From Sorghum bicolor (Eukaryota > Streptophyta > Magnoliopsida > Poales > Poaceae): DNA of 64,000 nucleotides. Of the stretch, positions 21,024 through 33,731 are shown in pieces; position 1 is the first letter of the stretch, and each line of letters starts with the position of its first letter. The notes beneath the pieces were generated by a model. That model was not told the DNA's origin. It saw nothing but the letters and a program-made list of their open reading frames with translations, and did not search any database. Position numbers and translations under genes: made by a program. The stretch spans positions 20,590,658 through 20,654,657 of the forward strand of contig NC_012871.2 of the NCBI RefSeq assembly GCF_000003195.3, read 5' to 3'.

Positions 21024-22303
21024 AATACCCCCATACTTAGGCTTTTACTCGTCCTCGAGAAAAGGATGGTTAAGAAAAATATCTGGGGTAAAACATTGTA
21101 AAGCATTCTCTTCATACCTGTAGGGTGTTGTAAAAATTCATTGTGTACCAGGGAAATATAGTGGAGATCCTTTTTTCTTAGTCCTATCATTTGGAGTTTT
21201 TGTATATTTTTGAAAAGAAATTTAGCATACCTTTATCATCATAGGTTCTCTCAGATCACTCATTATCTTTTGTATATCTCACTGAGGCTGTTTTAATTTG
21301 CAAAAATTCTTAAGCATACTTACCTTGTATTGCTTGATCAAAACGGGATCCAAGGAGAAGAATGCCATACTCTTAGATCAAAGACTTTGGAAATTAAAAA
21401 CTTGTCAACTCTTGCTGGCATATTGCTTATTAGAGGGACCATGGGCTATCATTTTCTTCTTTTCTCTCTTTTTTTTCAGGTGGATACCGAGGTACCCCTA
21501 ATTCTACTGCTGGACACTTGTCCATTTTTCTGTGAGGTTGTCGAGCACTTGCTCTTTTTTATTTCCTCGAAATATCCTTATTTTTGCATAGCCCATGCCT
21601 CTAATGCAATAATACTTCGGAAGAGTGAATCTTTCTGAATAAATGTCTTGATCTTAGGAGCATGATAAATCTCTCAACAAGGGTCTAACTACCTTTGAAC
21701 AAACTTAATACAGAGCAGATAGCTTTTATAATTATGATAATTAATATTTTCAGTTTTATCAGACATATAAAACACTGAGGATGGTAGCTAGAATTTTTGA
21801 AGATTTTGAAATAAATTCTCCAAGCAACAATGATATCAAGAATAAGGTACTTATACTCTACCATCTCACATTCCACAATGACTTAAGCAACACAGGATTT
21901 TAAAATGATTTTTCAATAATTGCAGGTTTCAGGAAATATCATAGAGTGAGATAAATCATGATTAGAAACATTTTAATCTTTTTAATTTATCATGTCGGAG
22001 GCAATATTCTGCATAATCCAAGATATATGTATGTGTAAAGTGTGCAGAGTGTGTACCTGAATCGTGGAGTGATGTAGTCGAAGTGTGTTTGGCATGTCGA
22101 GGGATCTCCCCCATACTTGTTTTCTGCTTTCTTTCACAAAAATAAAGTAGAGACACACAAGACATAATAATAATAATACTCTTTATTAATCTTGAGGCAT
22201 TTATTACAAATGACTAGTAGCAAACTGATGATAATAGTAAATCTAAACCGAATTTAAAGATAAATAACTAAGATGCATTGCCTCAAGATCTAATCTAGAT
22301 AAC
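21024..22303 (-). other. Element B 3' noncoding region
   Basis: Between the extra ORF and the 3' LTR; AT-rich, no domain-bearing ORF. It is partly alignable by eye to the corresponding parts of elements A and C, best around the hairpin block. Confidence 0.6.
21482..21554 (-). other. Conserved three-hairpin block, element B copy
   Basis: On the minus strand: GAGCAAGTGCTC (21554-21543), GGACAAGTGTCC (21523-21512) and GGGTACCTCGGTATCC (21497-21482). Relative to element A, hairpin 1 has G-C replaced by A-T pairing, and hairpin 3 is a 7-bp stem with one G-U pair. The 14-base gap between hairpins 2 and 3 is kept; the first gap is 19. Confidence 0.75.
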
Positions 22304-22882
22304 TTAGCGGCGCTCTAACCCCTTGATCTTCTTATTGGCACTAGCAAGATCATGCCTAAGACCTAGTATAACGGTGTTGTGGTTAGAGAGCTGCCTAGTG
22401 ATAGAATTAACCGAGGACTGGAGGTCTATGATGACCCTATCTAGCCTGCGAACGTCTTCATCAATATCTACTATAGTCTTGCGACGCTTAGGAGGTGTCT
22501 CAAAAGCATTGAGAGCGTGCTTCGGGGCTGCCTTTGGAGGGATGAAACGGACTTTGGCTGCTCTAATCCCTTCAAAGTAAGGTCTCTCCTCCTCCGTAGT
22601 GTAGTGGATGCTGTTGATCTCGCCGCTCCGGTTGGTCTTGACTCCAACGACCCTCTCATTGGGTCTAGGTGGAAGGATCCTCGTGCCGGCTGGCACCTTG
22701 ATGGTGGTCTCTTTCTTGGATGATGGTCCCTTGAGAAGTAGGGGTTGTGGCGGTGCGGTGAGAACTGGTTGAGCATGGTAGGATTGGGTGGAGCTGCGTT
22801 GGCGTAATGGTATGGCTTCTAGCTGTCGCTCTGTGTTGGCCTGGACGAGAGCACGGGCGTCGGGGTCTTCCTTAGGCTCCAT
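22304..22882 (-). CDS. Element B extra ORF downstream of integrase, 192 residues, unknown function
   Basis: The first in-frame ATG is at 22882 (MEPKEDPDARALVQ). The frame is uninterrupted to the stop at 22304 and stays open a little upstream without an ATG; another frame there begins MAEEFHDDWEVV, so a frameshift near the start is possible. The N-terminal half is proline- and glutamine-rich; KAAPKHALNAFETPPKRRKT looks like a basic, nuclear-signal-like patch. The C-terminal 50 residues (DEDVRRLDRVIIDLQ ... KKIKGLERR) look like a coiled coil. I see no signal peptide or membrane segment, so it does not look like an envelope protein, although Athila elements carry an env-like ORF in this place. 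No known family comes to mind. Confidence 0.65.
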   Translation of the reverse strand: MEPKEDPDARALVQANTERQLEAIPLRQRSSTQSYHAQPVLTAPPQPLLLKGPSSKKETTIKVPAGTRILPPRPNERVVGVKTNRSGEINSIHYTTEEERPYFEGIRAAKVRFIPPKAAPKHALNAFETPPKRRKTIVDIDEDVRRLDRVIIDLQSSVNSITRQLSNHNTVILGLRHDLASANKKIKGLERR

Positions 22883-23358
22883 GTTGAGGTTGAAGGGACG
22901 ACTTCCCAATCGTCGTGGAACTCTTCGGCCATTGGAGAAGCGAGGGACTAAACAAGCTCTAATTGAAGAAGAAGAGAAGGCTTGGATAGATTGGTGTTTG
23001 AAAACTGACGTCAGAGGTCTGTTTATATAGGGGTCAAAAAGTGCCTCTAGGGGTTGTTCGGGTTACTCCCGTCGCTGTGCGTGCGAAACTTTCCATCCGA
23101 AAGATTATTTGGTTTTCCTTAAATGTGTTTTCCGTGACGGAGGAAATCGGAACCGAGAGGGAACAGGGGCTGGGCGCCCGCCCACTTGATCAGGGCGCCC
23201 GCCCTGTGTCTGGCCCCTCTGTGGGCCTGCTTCCTCGAGCGTGTTTCTAGATGCAAAACTTATTAGGAAAATATATGTGTGACCCTAAAACGTCAGATTA
23301 AAAAGGTCGGGCTCTAATTCTCCATGGGAAGGTAAAAGTGGATTACGTCTATTTCTTC

Positions 23359-26300
23359 TCATTCTTTATTGGGCTCTAAAAATAATTTAAGACGTTGACC
23401 ATTTACCTTAAATAACGTACCTTCGTCATTTTGAAGTGTAATAGCTCCATGGGATGATGCATTGATTACCTTGAATGGTCCTTCCCATTTGCTCCGAAGT
23501 TTTCCATGCTCGAAAAGCTTCACCTTGGAATTAAAAAGTAATACCTTATCTCCGGGTGCGAACTTCTTCTTCTTGATCCTCTTGTCATGCCACCTTTTGA
23601 CTCTTTCTTTATAGATCTTCGAATTGTGATATGCTTTCTCTCGCCATTCTTCCAATTCTGATAGTTGCATTCTTCTATGGTCTCCAGCGACATCTAGGTC
23701 CATATTCCATCTCCTTATGGCCTAGTGTGCTTTGAATTCTAGTTCGACAGGTAGGTGGCAAGTCTTCCCGTACACCAATTGGTATGGAGACATTCCAATT
23801 GGAGTCTTGTATGCTGTCCGGTATGCCCAGAGTGCATCGGGTAACTTGTCTTTCCATGCCGTTCCCATTTCATTGACTGTCTTCTGAAGAATATTCTTGA
23901 TTTGCTTGTTAGAAGTCTCTGCTTGGCCACTTGTCTGAGGATGATAGGGGGTAGCGACGTTGTGACGGATTCCATGTTTTGATAGATATTGCTTGAAGCG
24001 TTTGTCGATGAAGTGTGCTCCTCCATCACTTATCACTACTCTGGGGACTCCAAATCTTGGAAATATAATTTCTTCAAACATCCTCTTTGAACTGATGTTG
24101 TCGGCATACTTGCAAGGTAATGCCTCTACCCACTTGGAGACGTAGTCAACTGCCACCAAGATGAACTCACACTTCTTAGATGGGGGAAATGGACCCATGT
24201 AGTCGATTCCCCAGACATCAAAGAGCTCAATCTGAAGGATGTTGGTGAGTGGCATGGCATCCCTTGTGTTTATGTTTCCGTGCCTTTGACATGGCCCACA
24301 TCTTCTGATATTTTGCTTTGTGTCTTCATACATTGTAAGCCAGTAGAATCCACATTGCCAGATCTTTGAATGTGTACGGAATGCTCCATAATGACCTCCA
24401 TATGGTGATGAATGACATCTGTCGATGATCTTCCATCCTTCCTCTATGGTTACACACCTCCTGAGTAAGCCATCAGAGCATACTCGGAAGAGGTATGGCT
24501 CATCCCATATATGTGAACAACTTTCTTGAATAAGCTTCTTCTTATTTGCTCCTGGTGGTACATACCCTGAAACCATAAAATTAACAATATCTGCATACCA
24601 GGGGTCAGACCTGTTAATCCCGTAGAGCATGTCGTCCCGGAGTGAATCATTGATGGGGGTTTCGTGTGGACTCTTAAAATACATTCTAGACAAGTGATCA
24701 GCAATAGAATTTTCTACTCCCTTTTTATCTTTTATTTCTAAGTCAAATTCTTGAAGTAATAAGATCCATCTAATCAAGCGAGGTTTAGCATCTTTTTTAG
24801 TGAGCAGATATTTTAGTGCAGCATGATCAGTGTAAACAATTATTTTAGCTCCAACTAAATAAGATCTAAATTTATCAATGGCAAAGACAACAGCCAGAAG
24901 CTCTTTTTCAGTAGTTGCATAATTAAGTTGAGCTCCTATCAAAGTTTTACTGGCATAAGCAATTGCATGATGCTTCCTATTTTTAGTTTGTCCCAAAACT
25001 GCCCCCACAGCATAATCACTAGCATCACACATAATTTCAAAAGGCAACGACCAATCAGGGGGTTGAATGATTGGTGCAGAGATGAGTGCTTTCTTTAATA
25101 AATTGAAAGATGTTAGACATGCATCGTCAAATTCGAAAGGAGCATCCTTGGCTAGCAAAAGAGTAAGTGGTCTAGCAATAAATGAAAAATCTTTTATGAA
25201 TCTACGATAAAAACCAGCATGGCCAAGAAAGCTTCAGATTCCTTTTATATTCACAGGTGGAGGTAGTTGTTCAATTACTTCAATTTTAGCTTTATCTACC
25301 TCAATATCTCTTTCAGACACTAGGTGTCCCAGCACTATTCCTTCCCTAACCATAAAATGACATTTTCCCAATTAAGGACTAAGTGCTTTTCTTCACATCT
25401 TTGCAAAACCTTGTCTAAGTTTTCAAGACAACTATCAAAAGTTTTTCCATAAACAGAGAAATTATCCATGAAAACTTCCATAATCTCTTCAATCATATCA
25501 GAAAATATAGACATCATGCATCTTTGAAAAGAAGCTGGTGCATTACATAACCCAAAAGACATTCTACGGTAAGCATAAGCTCCCTATGGGCATGTAAAAG
25601 TGGTTTTGCTTTGATCATCGGGATGGATCGGGATCTGGTGGTACCCTGAATATCCATCTAAGAAACAGAAGAACGAATAGTTTGCTAATCGCTCTAGCAT
25701 CTCATCTATGAACGGTAAAGGAAAATGATCCTTTCTCGTGGCTTTGTTCAGTTTTCTATAATCTATGCACATCCGCCACCCTATGACGGTGCGTTGTGGA
25801 ATTAGCTCGTTCTTTTCATTCATAATAACAGTCATGCCTCCCTTTTTAGGCACAACTTGAACTGGGCTTACCCACTCACTGTGCGGCATAGGATATATAA
25901 TCCCTGCATGCAGAAACTTTATAACTTCCTTTTTAACTACCTCTCTCATCGTGTTGTTAAGTCTACATTGGGGTTCTCAAGAAGGTGAAACAGAAGGATC
26001 TGTTGGAATACGATGGATACAAATCATAGGACTAATTCGTGTAAGATCTTGAAGTGAGTAGCCGAAAACTGAGTGATGTTTCTCAAGAATGGTCATTAAT
26101 CGCAGAGTTTGCTCCTGAGTGAGTTTATCACTAATGATCACAGGAAACTCTGGATTATTGTTTAGGAAAGCATAGATAAGACCGGGTGGTAAAGTTTTAA
26201 GCTCTATGGGAGGTCTAGGTGTTTCTGCAAACTCATCTAAGGGTTTAGGTTCAGAAGGTTCAGCTTCTTCTTCTATGAAGAAAGGAGTTTCGTCTTCTAA

Positions 26301-27590
26301 GTCTGGTTCATCCAAAAGCTCTAGAGATGCAGGCTTTACCTCCTCCATAGGATCAGGTAAAAGATATGACTCGGCCTTATTATTTAAGGAGTGTGAAATT
26401 GTTATTGGAAATTTAAAAGTTTTTCCAAAAGAAATGTGTAGCTTTCCAGTATGACCTTCATAAAGGAGTCTTCTAAAAGGTTGTCCTATCAACAGGTCGA
26501 AGTCCCATGTATCGAATATATAGAAGTTCAAATGAACCATGGAGCCTTCTACTGTAAGAGGTAGGACATTAATAATTCCAAGACTGGGGACTAATCGTCC
26601 CGAAGATTCCTTTATGACCTTTGTTGTGGCGGTTAAGACCAAATTTTTAAATAATTTAAGTGCAAAAGATTCAGACATAATGTTGATCCCCACAACAGGA
26701 TTATAGGGAGCATCAAATTGATCAGAATCATAAGCACAACGTATAGCTATAGAGGGTGTGTTCAAACGGATCACATCAGAGGAAAGCTCTGACTGTTCCA
26801 ACCATTCGCTACTCATGACTGCGATAAGCTCTCTTAATTGATATTTAGTTGGTAAACAAATGCTAAAATGGCCGTTTTGGGGTCTATTAGTAGAATGGTA
26901 GTTTGAAATGTTTCCAAAATCGGCAAAAAGATTAGATTCTATATCCAACATGAAATCCGGTGGTGGAATTTCTTCCTTTTGTTGCTCAGAACTTGGGATA
27001 GCTAAAGTAGATGGAGAATTTGGCAGAGTGTCTACTTCGGCTTCGTGGGTTTCATCATGAAGGGTATTATCCATCTCAGCTTCTAGGATTCTATCTAAGA
27101 TCACTCTAGCATCATCAGTAGGGATGCGAAAGAAAGAACCTCTAGACATTGTATGTAGCATTTGTTTATGATCTTTCTGAAGACCTCGAAAAAAGTGAAA
27201 TAAAAGAACAGGGTCTTCAAGATTAAGGTTTGGACCAGATTCTAAAAGATCAAAAAAATGTTTCCAGGATTTTCCCAAAGTTTCATTATCTTTTTGTTTA
27301 AAAGATAGGACTTCGAGTCTAAGGTCGCCGATACGGTCGAGGGAATAAAAATCTAGACAAAAGTTGGCTCGTACAACTCCCCATTCATCTCGTTGTTGAC
27401 TTACCTTCTGATTATACCATTGTCTAGCTTCTCCCCTTAAAGAAAAAGGAAAAAGCTTCCAATGTAAAGTTTTATTAGAAATGCCTTCAATGCGAAGACA
27501 ATCACATGTTTGCTCAAAATCTCTAATTTGAAGGTAAGGGTTCTCGTCTTCCTTTCCCGAAAAAGATAGGTTTTGAATCATGGCAATCAA
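23359..27590 (-). pseudogene. Element B gag-protease-RT-RNase H-integrase polyprotein, interrupted
   Basis: Gag (27590 to about 26950) has LSFSGKEDENPYLQIRDFEQ and LHWKLFPFSLRGEARQWY; the frame is open further upstream to at least 27700, so the true start is uncertain. The protease-like fold follows, but where a catalytic D-[ST]-G is expected the sequence is PYNPVVGINIMS (26673-26708); DLLIGQPF later fits the fold. RT has WRMCIDYRKLNKATRKDHFP, DGYSGYHQIPIHPDDQSKT and FMDN (25458-25469) where FMDD is usual. RNase H has [14 protein letters not shown]; integrase has [31 protein letters not shown] and a basic C-terminal tail (23359-23703). Stops lie near 25977, 25562-25584 and 23720, and a frame change between 25335 and 25158 adds at least one more. 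Confidence 0.92.
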
Positions 27591-27814
27591 CCTAGAACTT
27601 AACCTATACTGGGATGTTTCGATAGGCTGTGATGACTCCCATGGTAAAAGGTCAGTTACCGAAGGTACTGCAGATTCATGGATCGATTTAGAATTTTGGT
27701 TTTCATAAGGTAAGAGTAAAGAAAATAAATAAAGAATATAAAAGATAAGAAAAGGTAAAAGAATAGATACAAGCTAGTAGTAAGACTCAAGGTTATCTCA
27801 GCAAACCGTCTTTC

Positions 27815-27832
27815 TCCCGGGCAACGGCGCCA
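27815..27832 (-). other. Element B primer binding site
   Basis: Minus strand TGGCGCCGTTGCCCGGGA, 8 bases after the LTR. It fits the 3' end of tRNA-Asp almost perfectly, as in Athila/Tat elements. Confidence 0.85.
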
Positions 27833-27840
27833 GAAATGCT

Positions 27841-29063
27841 TGTTGATATTTGGGAACGTAATAAGGAATTGATCCGCAAGCGCACGGATATCGGTGAGCA
27901 CTTCACCCGGGAGGTTATCTAGAGTATCGTATTTATTTTTTTACCACTAGGAGAAAGAGTGCATCTGACTAACCTGGTCTATTACTACTAACCTTTAGGC
28001 TACAAAGAATGTTTCTCGATGTGAGTGATAAATAGAGAAGACTACAACCATAATCTCTTTCTAACCTTGGTAAGGATGATCTACTGTTCTATTGGGGAAG
28101 CTTACGGAATCTAGACACCACAGAGGATGTTCAACCCGCACCAATAAACCCTATCCTTCCTGCTAACGAGATATGGTCTGCAAAGGTAACTCGGAAATGT
28201 CACGTTCCTCGCTACTACCACGGTCCAGCTGGTCAGGGGATATCTATGAGTATCCTAGCCCAAACACCACGTCTACACTAGAGATGATTACTCTAAACTC
28301 GATGCGAAGAGATTAAAGTAAACTCATAAACCAAAGAACAATAAAACAAGAACTTACTAGAATTTAGAAGTCGAAATACTGAAGAATCTTAGGAGCAAGC
28401 TTCGGGTTAGGAGAGCTTGATCCCGCAGGTACAACCTTGGAGTAGACACCGACAGGCCGGGCTTCCTCCGATCTACACCTCCACTCTATCTCTCTCAATC
28501 TAGTAGAAACTAGAAGATCTAATTCTACTCACATTGGATGCTAAGCCCTAAGTCTATTTAGAGGAGAGGTATTCCTTCGAGGGCTCCTCTCAACTCTATG
28601 ATGAACTTGTCTCCTCCAGGGGCCAGGGGGTCCGCTTATATAGTCCCCTCAGGTGAACGTGGGCCGTCGGATCAAACCGACATTGATTGAACGGTTATCC
28701 TTGATCCTTTAGGTCGGTGGAGCTTATCCGCGAAGAGAGTCCTGATTGGACTCCAGAGGGGGGCGGGCGCCCTGGTCCCTAGGGCGGGCGTCCTGGGCCA
28801 GGCCCCTTTCGGCCTCCGCTTCGTTCTCGTGGCTTCTGGAGTCTTCTAGATGGCAGAAAATTGCGCGGTGCGTTAATATCTCTATGTAATCCCTACATGT
28901 GGGCCTTCCTTCCTTATTTCCTGATAACCCCCTGCAGAAACAGATAAACAACAAAACTCGTAGAATTCTGTCAGATCAAACCCTAATTCTAGGTGTTGTT
29001 TGCATATTGGTCCTTTCTCTTGTTTATTTGATAATTAAAATTGATACTTAAGAACCGTCAACA
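27841..29063 (-). repeat. Element B 5' LTR
   Basis: 1223 bp. Two GC-rich GGGCGCCC-type units lie near 28760-28800. The U5 hairpin is at 27872-27889. On the minus strand it starts TGTTGACGG and ends ATATCAACA. Confidence 0.95.
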
Positions 29064-31981
29064 TGGGTCACGTGCTCATGTTCTTGGTGCTGGTATTGTC
29101 ATTCTAAAGTTCACTTCGGGAAAGACGGTGCCATTGAAGAATGTACAACATGTTCCCTCCATCAAGAAAAATCTTGTTGGTGCATCTATGCTATGCCGAG
29201 ATGGCTAGAGAGTTGTTCTTGAATCAAATAAATGTGTTGTGTCGAGATATGGTTTGTTTGTGGGTAAAGGATATGATTTTGGAGGTTTATTCCGCTTATC
29301 ATTGCATGATGTTTGTAATAAACTTATGAATTCTATTGATATTTCTGATGAGTCGGATTTATGGCATTCACGGTTTTGTCATGCAAGTTATGGTTGTCTT
29401 ATGCGCTTAGCAAATCTGAATCTAATTCCTAAATTTAACTTGGTTAAAAAGTCTAAGTGTCATGTGTGTGTTGAATCAAAACAAACTCGCAAACCTCATA
29501 AGGCTGCTGAGCTGAGGAATTTGGCACCTCTAGTACTTATTCATTCTGATCTATGTGAGATGAATGGAATTTTAACCAAAGGTGGAAAACGTTACTTTCT
29601 CACTTTTATAGATGACTCCACAAGATTTTGCTATGTGTATCTCTTAAAAACAAAAGATGTAGCGTTTAATTATTTTAAGGCCTATAAAGCTGAGGTTGAG
29701 AACCAACTTGAAAGGAAAATTAAACGTTTAAGGTCTGATCTAGGTGGAGAATATTTCTCTAGTGATTTCGATAATTTCTATGTGGAACATGGTATTGTTC
29801 ATGAAAGGACGCCGCCTTTCTCACCACAATCTAATGGGATTGCTGAACGGAAAAACCATACCTTAACAGAGTTGGTGAATGCCATGTTAAGCACTGCATG
29901 ATTATCCAAGGAATGGTGGGGTGAGGCGTTACTGACTGCATGTCATGTCCTGAACAGAGTTCCTATGAAAGATAAAAAAATCACTCCATTTGAGGAATGG
30001 GAGAAAAAGAGATTAAATCTCTCTTATTTGCGCACTTGGGGTTGCTTGGCTAAAGTGAATGTGCCAATCAACAAGAAGCGTAAACTCGGGCCTAAAACTG
30101 TTGATTGTATTTTCCTAGGCTATTCCTTCCACAGTGTTGGATATAGGTTCTTAATTATAAAATCTGATGTGCCTGATATGTATGTTGATACTATCATGGA
30201 ATCAAGAGACACTACATTATTTGAGAATGAGTTTCCCATGAAGAATACACCTAGTGAAACAAGTCATGAGACTATAATTCCCCATGAGCATGAATTGTCT
30301 ATTCCTATAGATCATGCTGAGGATTCTCATGTGCACATCCCTGAGGAGGATGACATTATAGTCACACGCAAGAGTAAGAGGCAAAGAGTTGCCAAAACTT
30401 TTGGTGATGACTTTATAGTGTACCTTGTGGAAGACACACCATCCACCATTAAAGAGGCATATTCCTCTCCTGATGCTGACTTGTGGAAGGAAGCAGTAAT
30501 TAAGGAGTGAGATGGATTCTATTATGTCTAATGGAACTTGGGAGGTCGTTGACCATCCTTATGGGTGTCAACCTATAGGTTGCAAATGGATCTTAAATAA
30601 AAAGCTTAGGCCTGATGGTACAATTGAGAGGTACAAGGCAAGACTTGTGGCCAAAGGATATACCCAGAAAGAGGGTGAAGATTTCTTTGACACCTACTCA
30701 CCAGTTGCTCAATTGACTACAATTCGCACAATGATTGCAGTGGCAGCCTCTTACGGTCTTATCATTCATTAGATGGATGTAAAGACAGATTTCCTAAATG
30801 GAGAGTTAGAAGAGGAGATCTATATGGATCAGCTAGAAGGCTTCATTGCAAATGGTCAAGAGAACAAGGTGTGTAGGCTGTTAAAGTCATTATATGGCCT
30901 AAAACAAGCACCTAAGCAATGGCATGAAAAGTTTGACAATACTTTGACATCTGTTGTTTCTTTGTAAATGAGGTTGACACTTGTGTGTATTATTGGTATG
31001 GTGGGGGTGAGGCTGTAATGCTGTGCCTTTATGTTGATGACATTTTGATCTTCGGATCAAACCTCAATGTGATTGAGGAAGTAAAGAAATTGTTGACGAG
31101 CAACTTTGAAATGAAGGATATGGGAGAAGCTGATGTAATTCTCAACATCAAGCTTATAAAGGAAGGTGATGGTGGGGTAACTTTGTTACAGTCCCACTAT
31201 GTGGATAAGGTTCTAAGTCGCTTTGGGTTTAGTGACTGTGATCCGGTACCTACTCCTTATGACCCTAGTGTGCTATTAAGGAATAATAAGAGAATAGCAA
31301 GGGATCAATTGACATACTCCCAGATCATTGGTTCACTGATGTACCTTGCGAGTGCAACAAGGCCTGACATCTCTTATGCTGTGAGCAAGCTAAGCCGGTT
31401 TGTATCAAACCCGGGAGATGATCATTGGCGTGCTCTTGAGAGTATTGCGTTATCTCAAAGGTACTATGACCTACGGTATTCGTTATACCGGACAACCCAG
31501 AGTGCTAGAAGGCTATTGTGATGCCAACTGGATCTCTGATGCTGATGAGCTTTATGCCACGAGCAGATATGTGTTCCTACTTGGAGGTGGCGCTGTTTCC
31601 TAGAAGTCTTGCAAGCAGACTATCTTAACGAAGTCTACAATGGAAGCATAACTCACTGCATTGGACACTGCTGGGTCTGAGGCTGAGTGGCTACGTGATT
31701 TCCTATTGGATTTACCGCTAGTTGAAAAAACGATACCGGCTATCTCCATGAACTGTGATAACCAGACTGTGATTACAAAGGTTAATAGTTCAAGGAATAA
31801 CATGAAGTCCACAAGGCATGTTAAGAGAAAATTAAAATCTGTCAGAAAATTGAAAACCTCTGGAGTTATAACGGTGGACTATGTCCATACGTTGAATAAT
31901 CTGGCAGATCAATTCACCAAGGGTCTATCACGCAATGTGATAGAAGGTGCATCGAGAGAGATGGGTATGAGACCCATGTGA
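29064..31981 (+). pseudogene. Copia pol: end of protease, integrase, reverse transcriptase, RNase H, several stops
   Basis: The protease starts before element B at 19723 (MDSGAYIHVCAD, with a stop just ahead) and resumes at 29064. Integrase has an HHCC-type finger (LWHSRFCH ... CHVC, about 29360-29470), then HSDLCE, DDSTRF and SNGIAERKN. RT has [14 protein letters not shown], then YVDD at 31030-31041. RNase H has MNCDNQTVI and ends KGLSRNVIEGASREMG at 31981. Stops interrupt near 29204, 29899, 30508, 30770, 30965 and 31519, plus a frame change near 31500. Order and motifs are typical Ty1/copia. The protein is non-functional. Confidence 0.9.
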
Positions 31982-32509
31982 AATCTACTGTAGTGGTAAC
32001 CTGCTCTATGTGATCGGAGATCCTGTGAAGTAGAGTGGTGAAACAAGCTATGAGTAGATTAAGAGGAAAGATCCCTTTTCTTGACTCATCTCTGATGCTC
32101 ATCTTTCCTATCTGTAAGGCAGGTTGGTTTTTACCTTAATGTATTCCAAAGGTGAGATGTTTTCCTACAGAACATCTATGGAGGAGTACACCTATATGAG
32201 TCAGACTGCTAGTCACAGTCTATGGGGCTTGGGTAATCCCTAAATACTCATGAAAGGCATAGAAGTGTGACTTATATGCTTCAAATAGCAGGGAAGCCTT
32301 ATGCAGCCTAGTATCAGCAAAGGACTTGAGTGAATCTCATCTCGCACAAAACTGTCAATTCAAGGCTTAGTCCATTGTTCAGTTGTGACTGGGTGAAACT
32401 CTTGTTCTAGGTGGATGTTCAACTTAACAGTCTCCATTGAAACACTGGTATATCAAAGAATTGTGATTCTGGAACTACATAGTTACAAACCCTCGAGTTT
32501 GGTGGGGAT
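31982..32509 (+). other. Copia 3' untranslated region
   Basis: No reading frame of note between the RNase H stop and the 3' LTR; this is the usual noncoding tail of the element. Confidence 0.6.
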
Positions 32510-33731
32510 TGTTGGATTTATTATGGGTTAGACTTAGACCCATTTATATATTCAATAAATCAATAAACTCTATGGTGTGTAATTATGGATAATATATATT
32601 GTACCAAATTGGAAGTCCAAGGGTTGGAGTGGTAGGCTAACGGAACAGGAGTTTCAACTCAATTATGTGGGAGTTTCAACTCATTATCTGCGGGTGTTTC
32701 GATAAGTAATTGAGGGAGTTTCAATTTCGTGTGAAAACCTTTCAGATGCCCGTCTCCTCAACCACCAATAGGGGAGTCCCTTCTGATCCTCTCCTCTCCA
32801 GCCATAAGGATAAATAGGAGACTCATCTCTTTGGTACAATGAGGGAAGAACACAATCCAGAGACACAATTCCGCAACAACGTAGGCTTCTCCATCTCCTC
32901 GATCCACGTGCACGGAGAAGGGAGAGGGCAGGTGCCTCCGAAGCCCTTGCCATTCGTGATCCTTGCACGGGGAGGACGACAATTAGGTTTTTGGGGAGCG
33001 TCTACGTGACTGCCCAACACCGCCACCGCCGATCGACGTCTTCTTCTTCTTCTTCCCGGTGTATCGTCGGGATCGCTTCTTCATCACGTCGGGAGGAGCA
33101 TCGCTGCCGTCTTCACCCTCTTCCTCAACATGACGCTGGAGACAGGACAAGGGTCGGGATCGTCGGGGTATGAACCGTTCGTCTTCTCCCTGTTTTACGC
33201 CATCCAGAGTGTGTTTGTTTCAATAGTTTCTATCTGTTGTTTCATATGCTGTCATAAATATGTTTCATATGGTCTGCTGTTCTATTTCATCAGTCTGTTG
33301 CTGTCTGTTATCATTCTGAAGTCTATGTCATGTCTGCATGTTTCTGTGATTCAGTTGTATCGTTTCATATACTGCTATGAACATGTTTCATTTGCTCTGT
33401 TGCATCGTTTCGTAAGATGTCTTATGTCTGTTCGTGCTAGTAATGTGTTCTGCATATTTGTTTCTGTCATACAGTCGTTCTGTTTCACATGTTACTGCTT
33501 TTGTGTTTCATTAGTTCTGTTACAATGTTGCATATGCAGTACTATTGATGTTCCATGTTTAAATATTCATTATATATATATATGTTGCACATGTTACCTG
33601 TTCACATGTTCATTGTTGTTATGAACATGTGTCATACCATGCTATCATTTATTAATAATGTTTTATATGTCATCATCATATTTTTAATTTACGGAATTAA
33701 AATGATATGGAAATTGCCTATAATTCTAACA
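32510..33731 (+). repeat. Copia 3' LTR
   Basis: The 1222-bp partner of the LTR at 9514. It is preceded by the purine-rich GGTGGGGAT and followed by ATAAC, near-identical to the left flank. Confidence 0.93.

Larger units (their letters stand above)
19820..29063 (-). mobile_element. Gypsy-type (Athila/Tat-like) LTR element B with full set of pol domains
   Basis: Perfect 5-bp target duplication TGGGT (19815-19819 and 29064-29068). LTRs are 27841-29063 (5') and 19820-21023 (3'). On the minus strand, in order: primer site TGGCGCCGTTGCCCGGGA (27815-27832), gag and protease-like region, RT, RNase H and integrase (27590 down to 23359), an extra ORF (22304-22882), the hairpin block, then a purine tract GTATGGGGGTATT before the 3' LTR. 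The order with integrase last defines gypsy. Lesions are three in-frame stops and one frameshift, so it is a recent but dead copy. It sits inside the copia protease. Confidence 0.95.
9514..33731 (+). mobile_element. Ty1/copia LTR retrotransposon carrying two gypsy insertions
   Basis: LTRs at 9514-10716 and 32510-33731 start TGTTGGATTT and end TCTAACA. The flanks are ATAAT on the left and ATAAC on the right, a target duplication with one change. Internal sequence in order: gag (10756-10812 then 18889-19722), protease (19723-19819 then 29064 onward), integrase, reverse transcriptase and RNase H up to 31981. This order, with integrase before RT, defines copia. Gypsy element A interrupts gag and gypsy element B interrupts protease. 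A purine stretch (GTGGGGAT) precedes the 3' LTR. Many stops make it non-functional. About 6.9 kb remain once the insertions are discounted. Confidence 0.93.
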
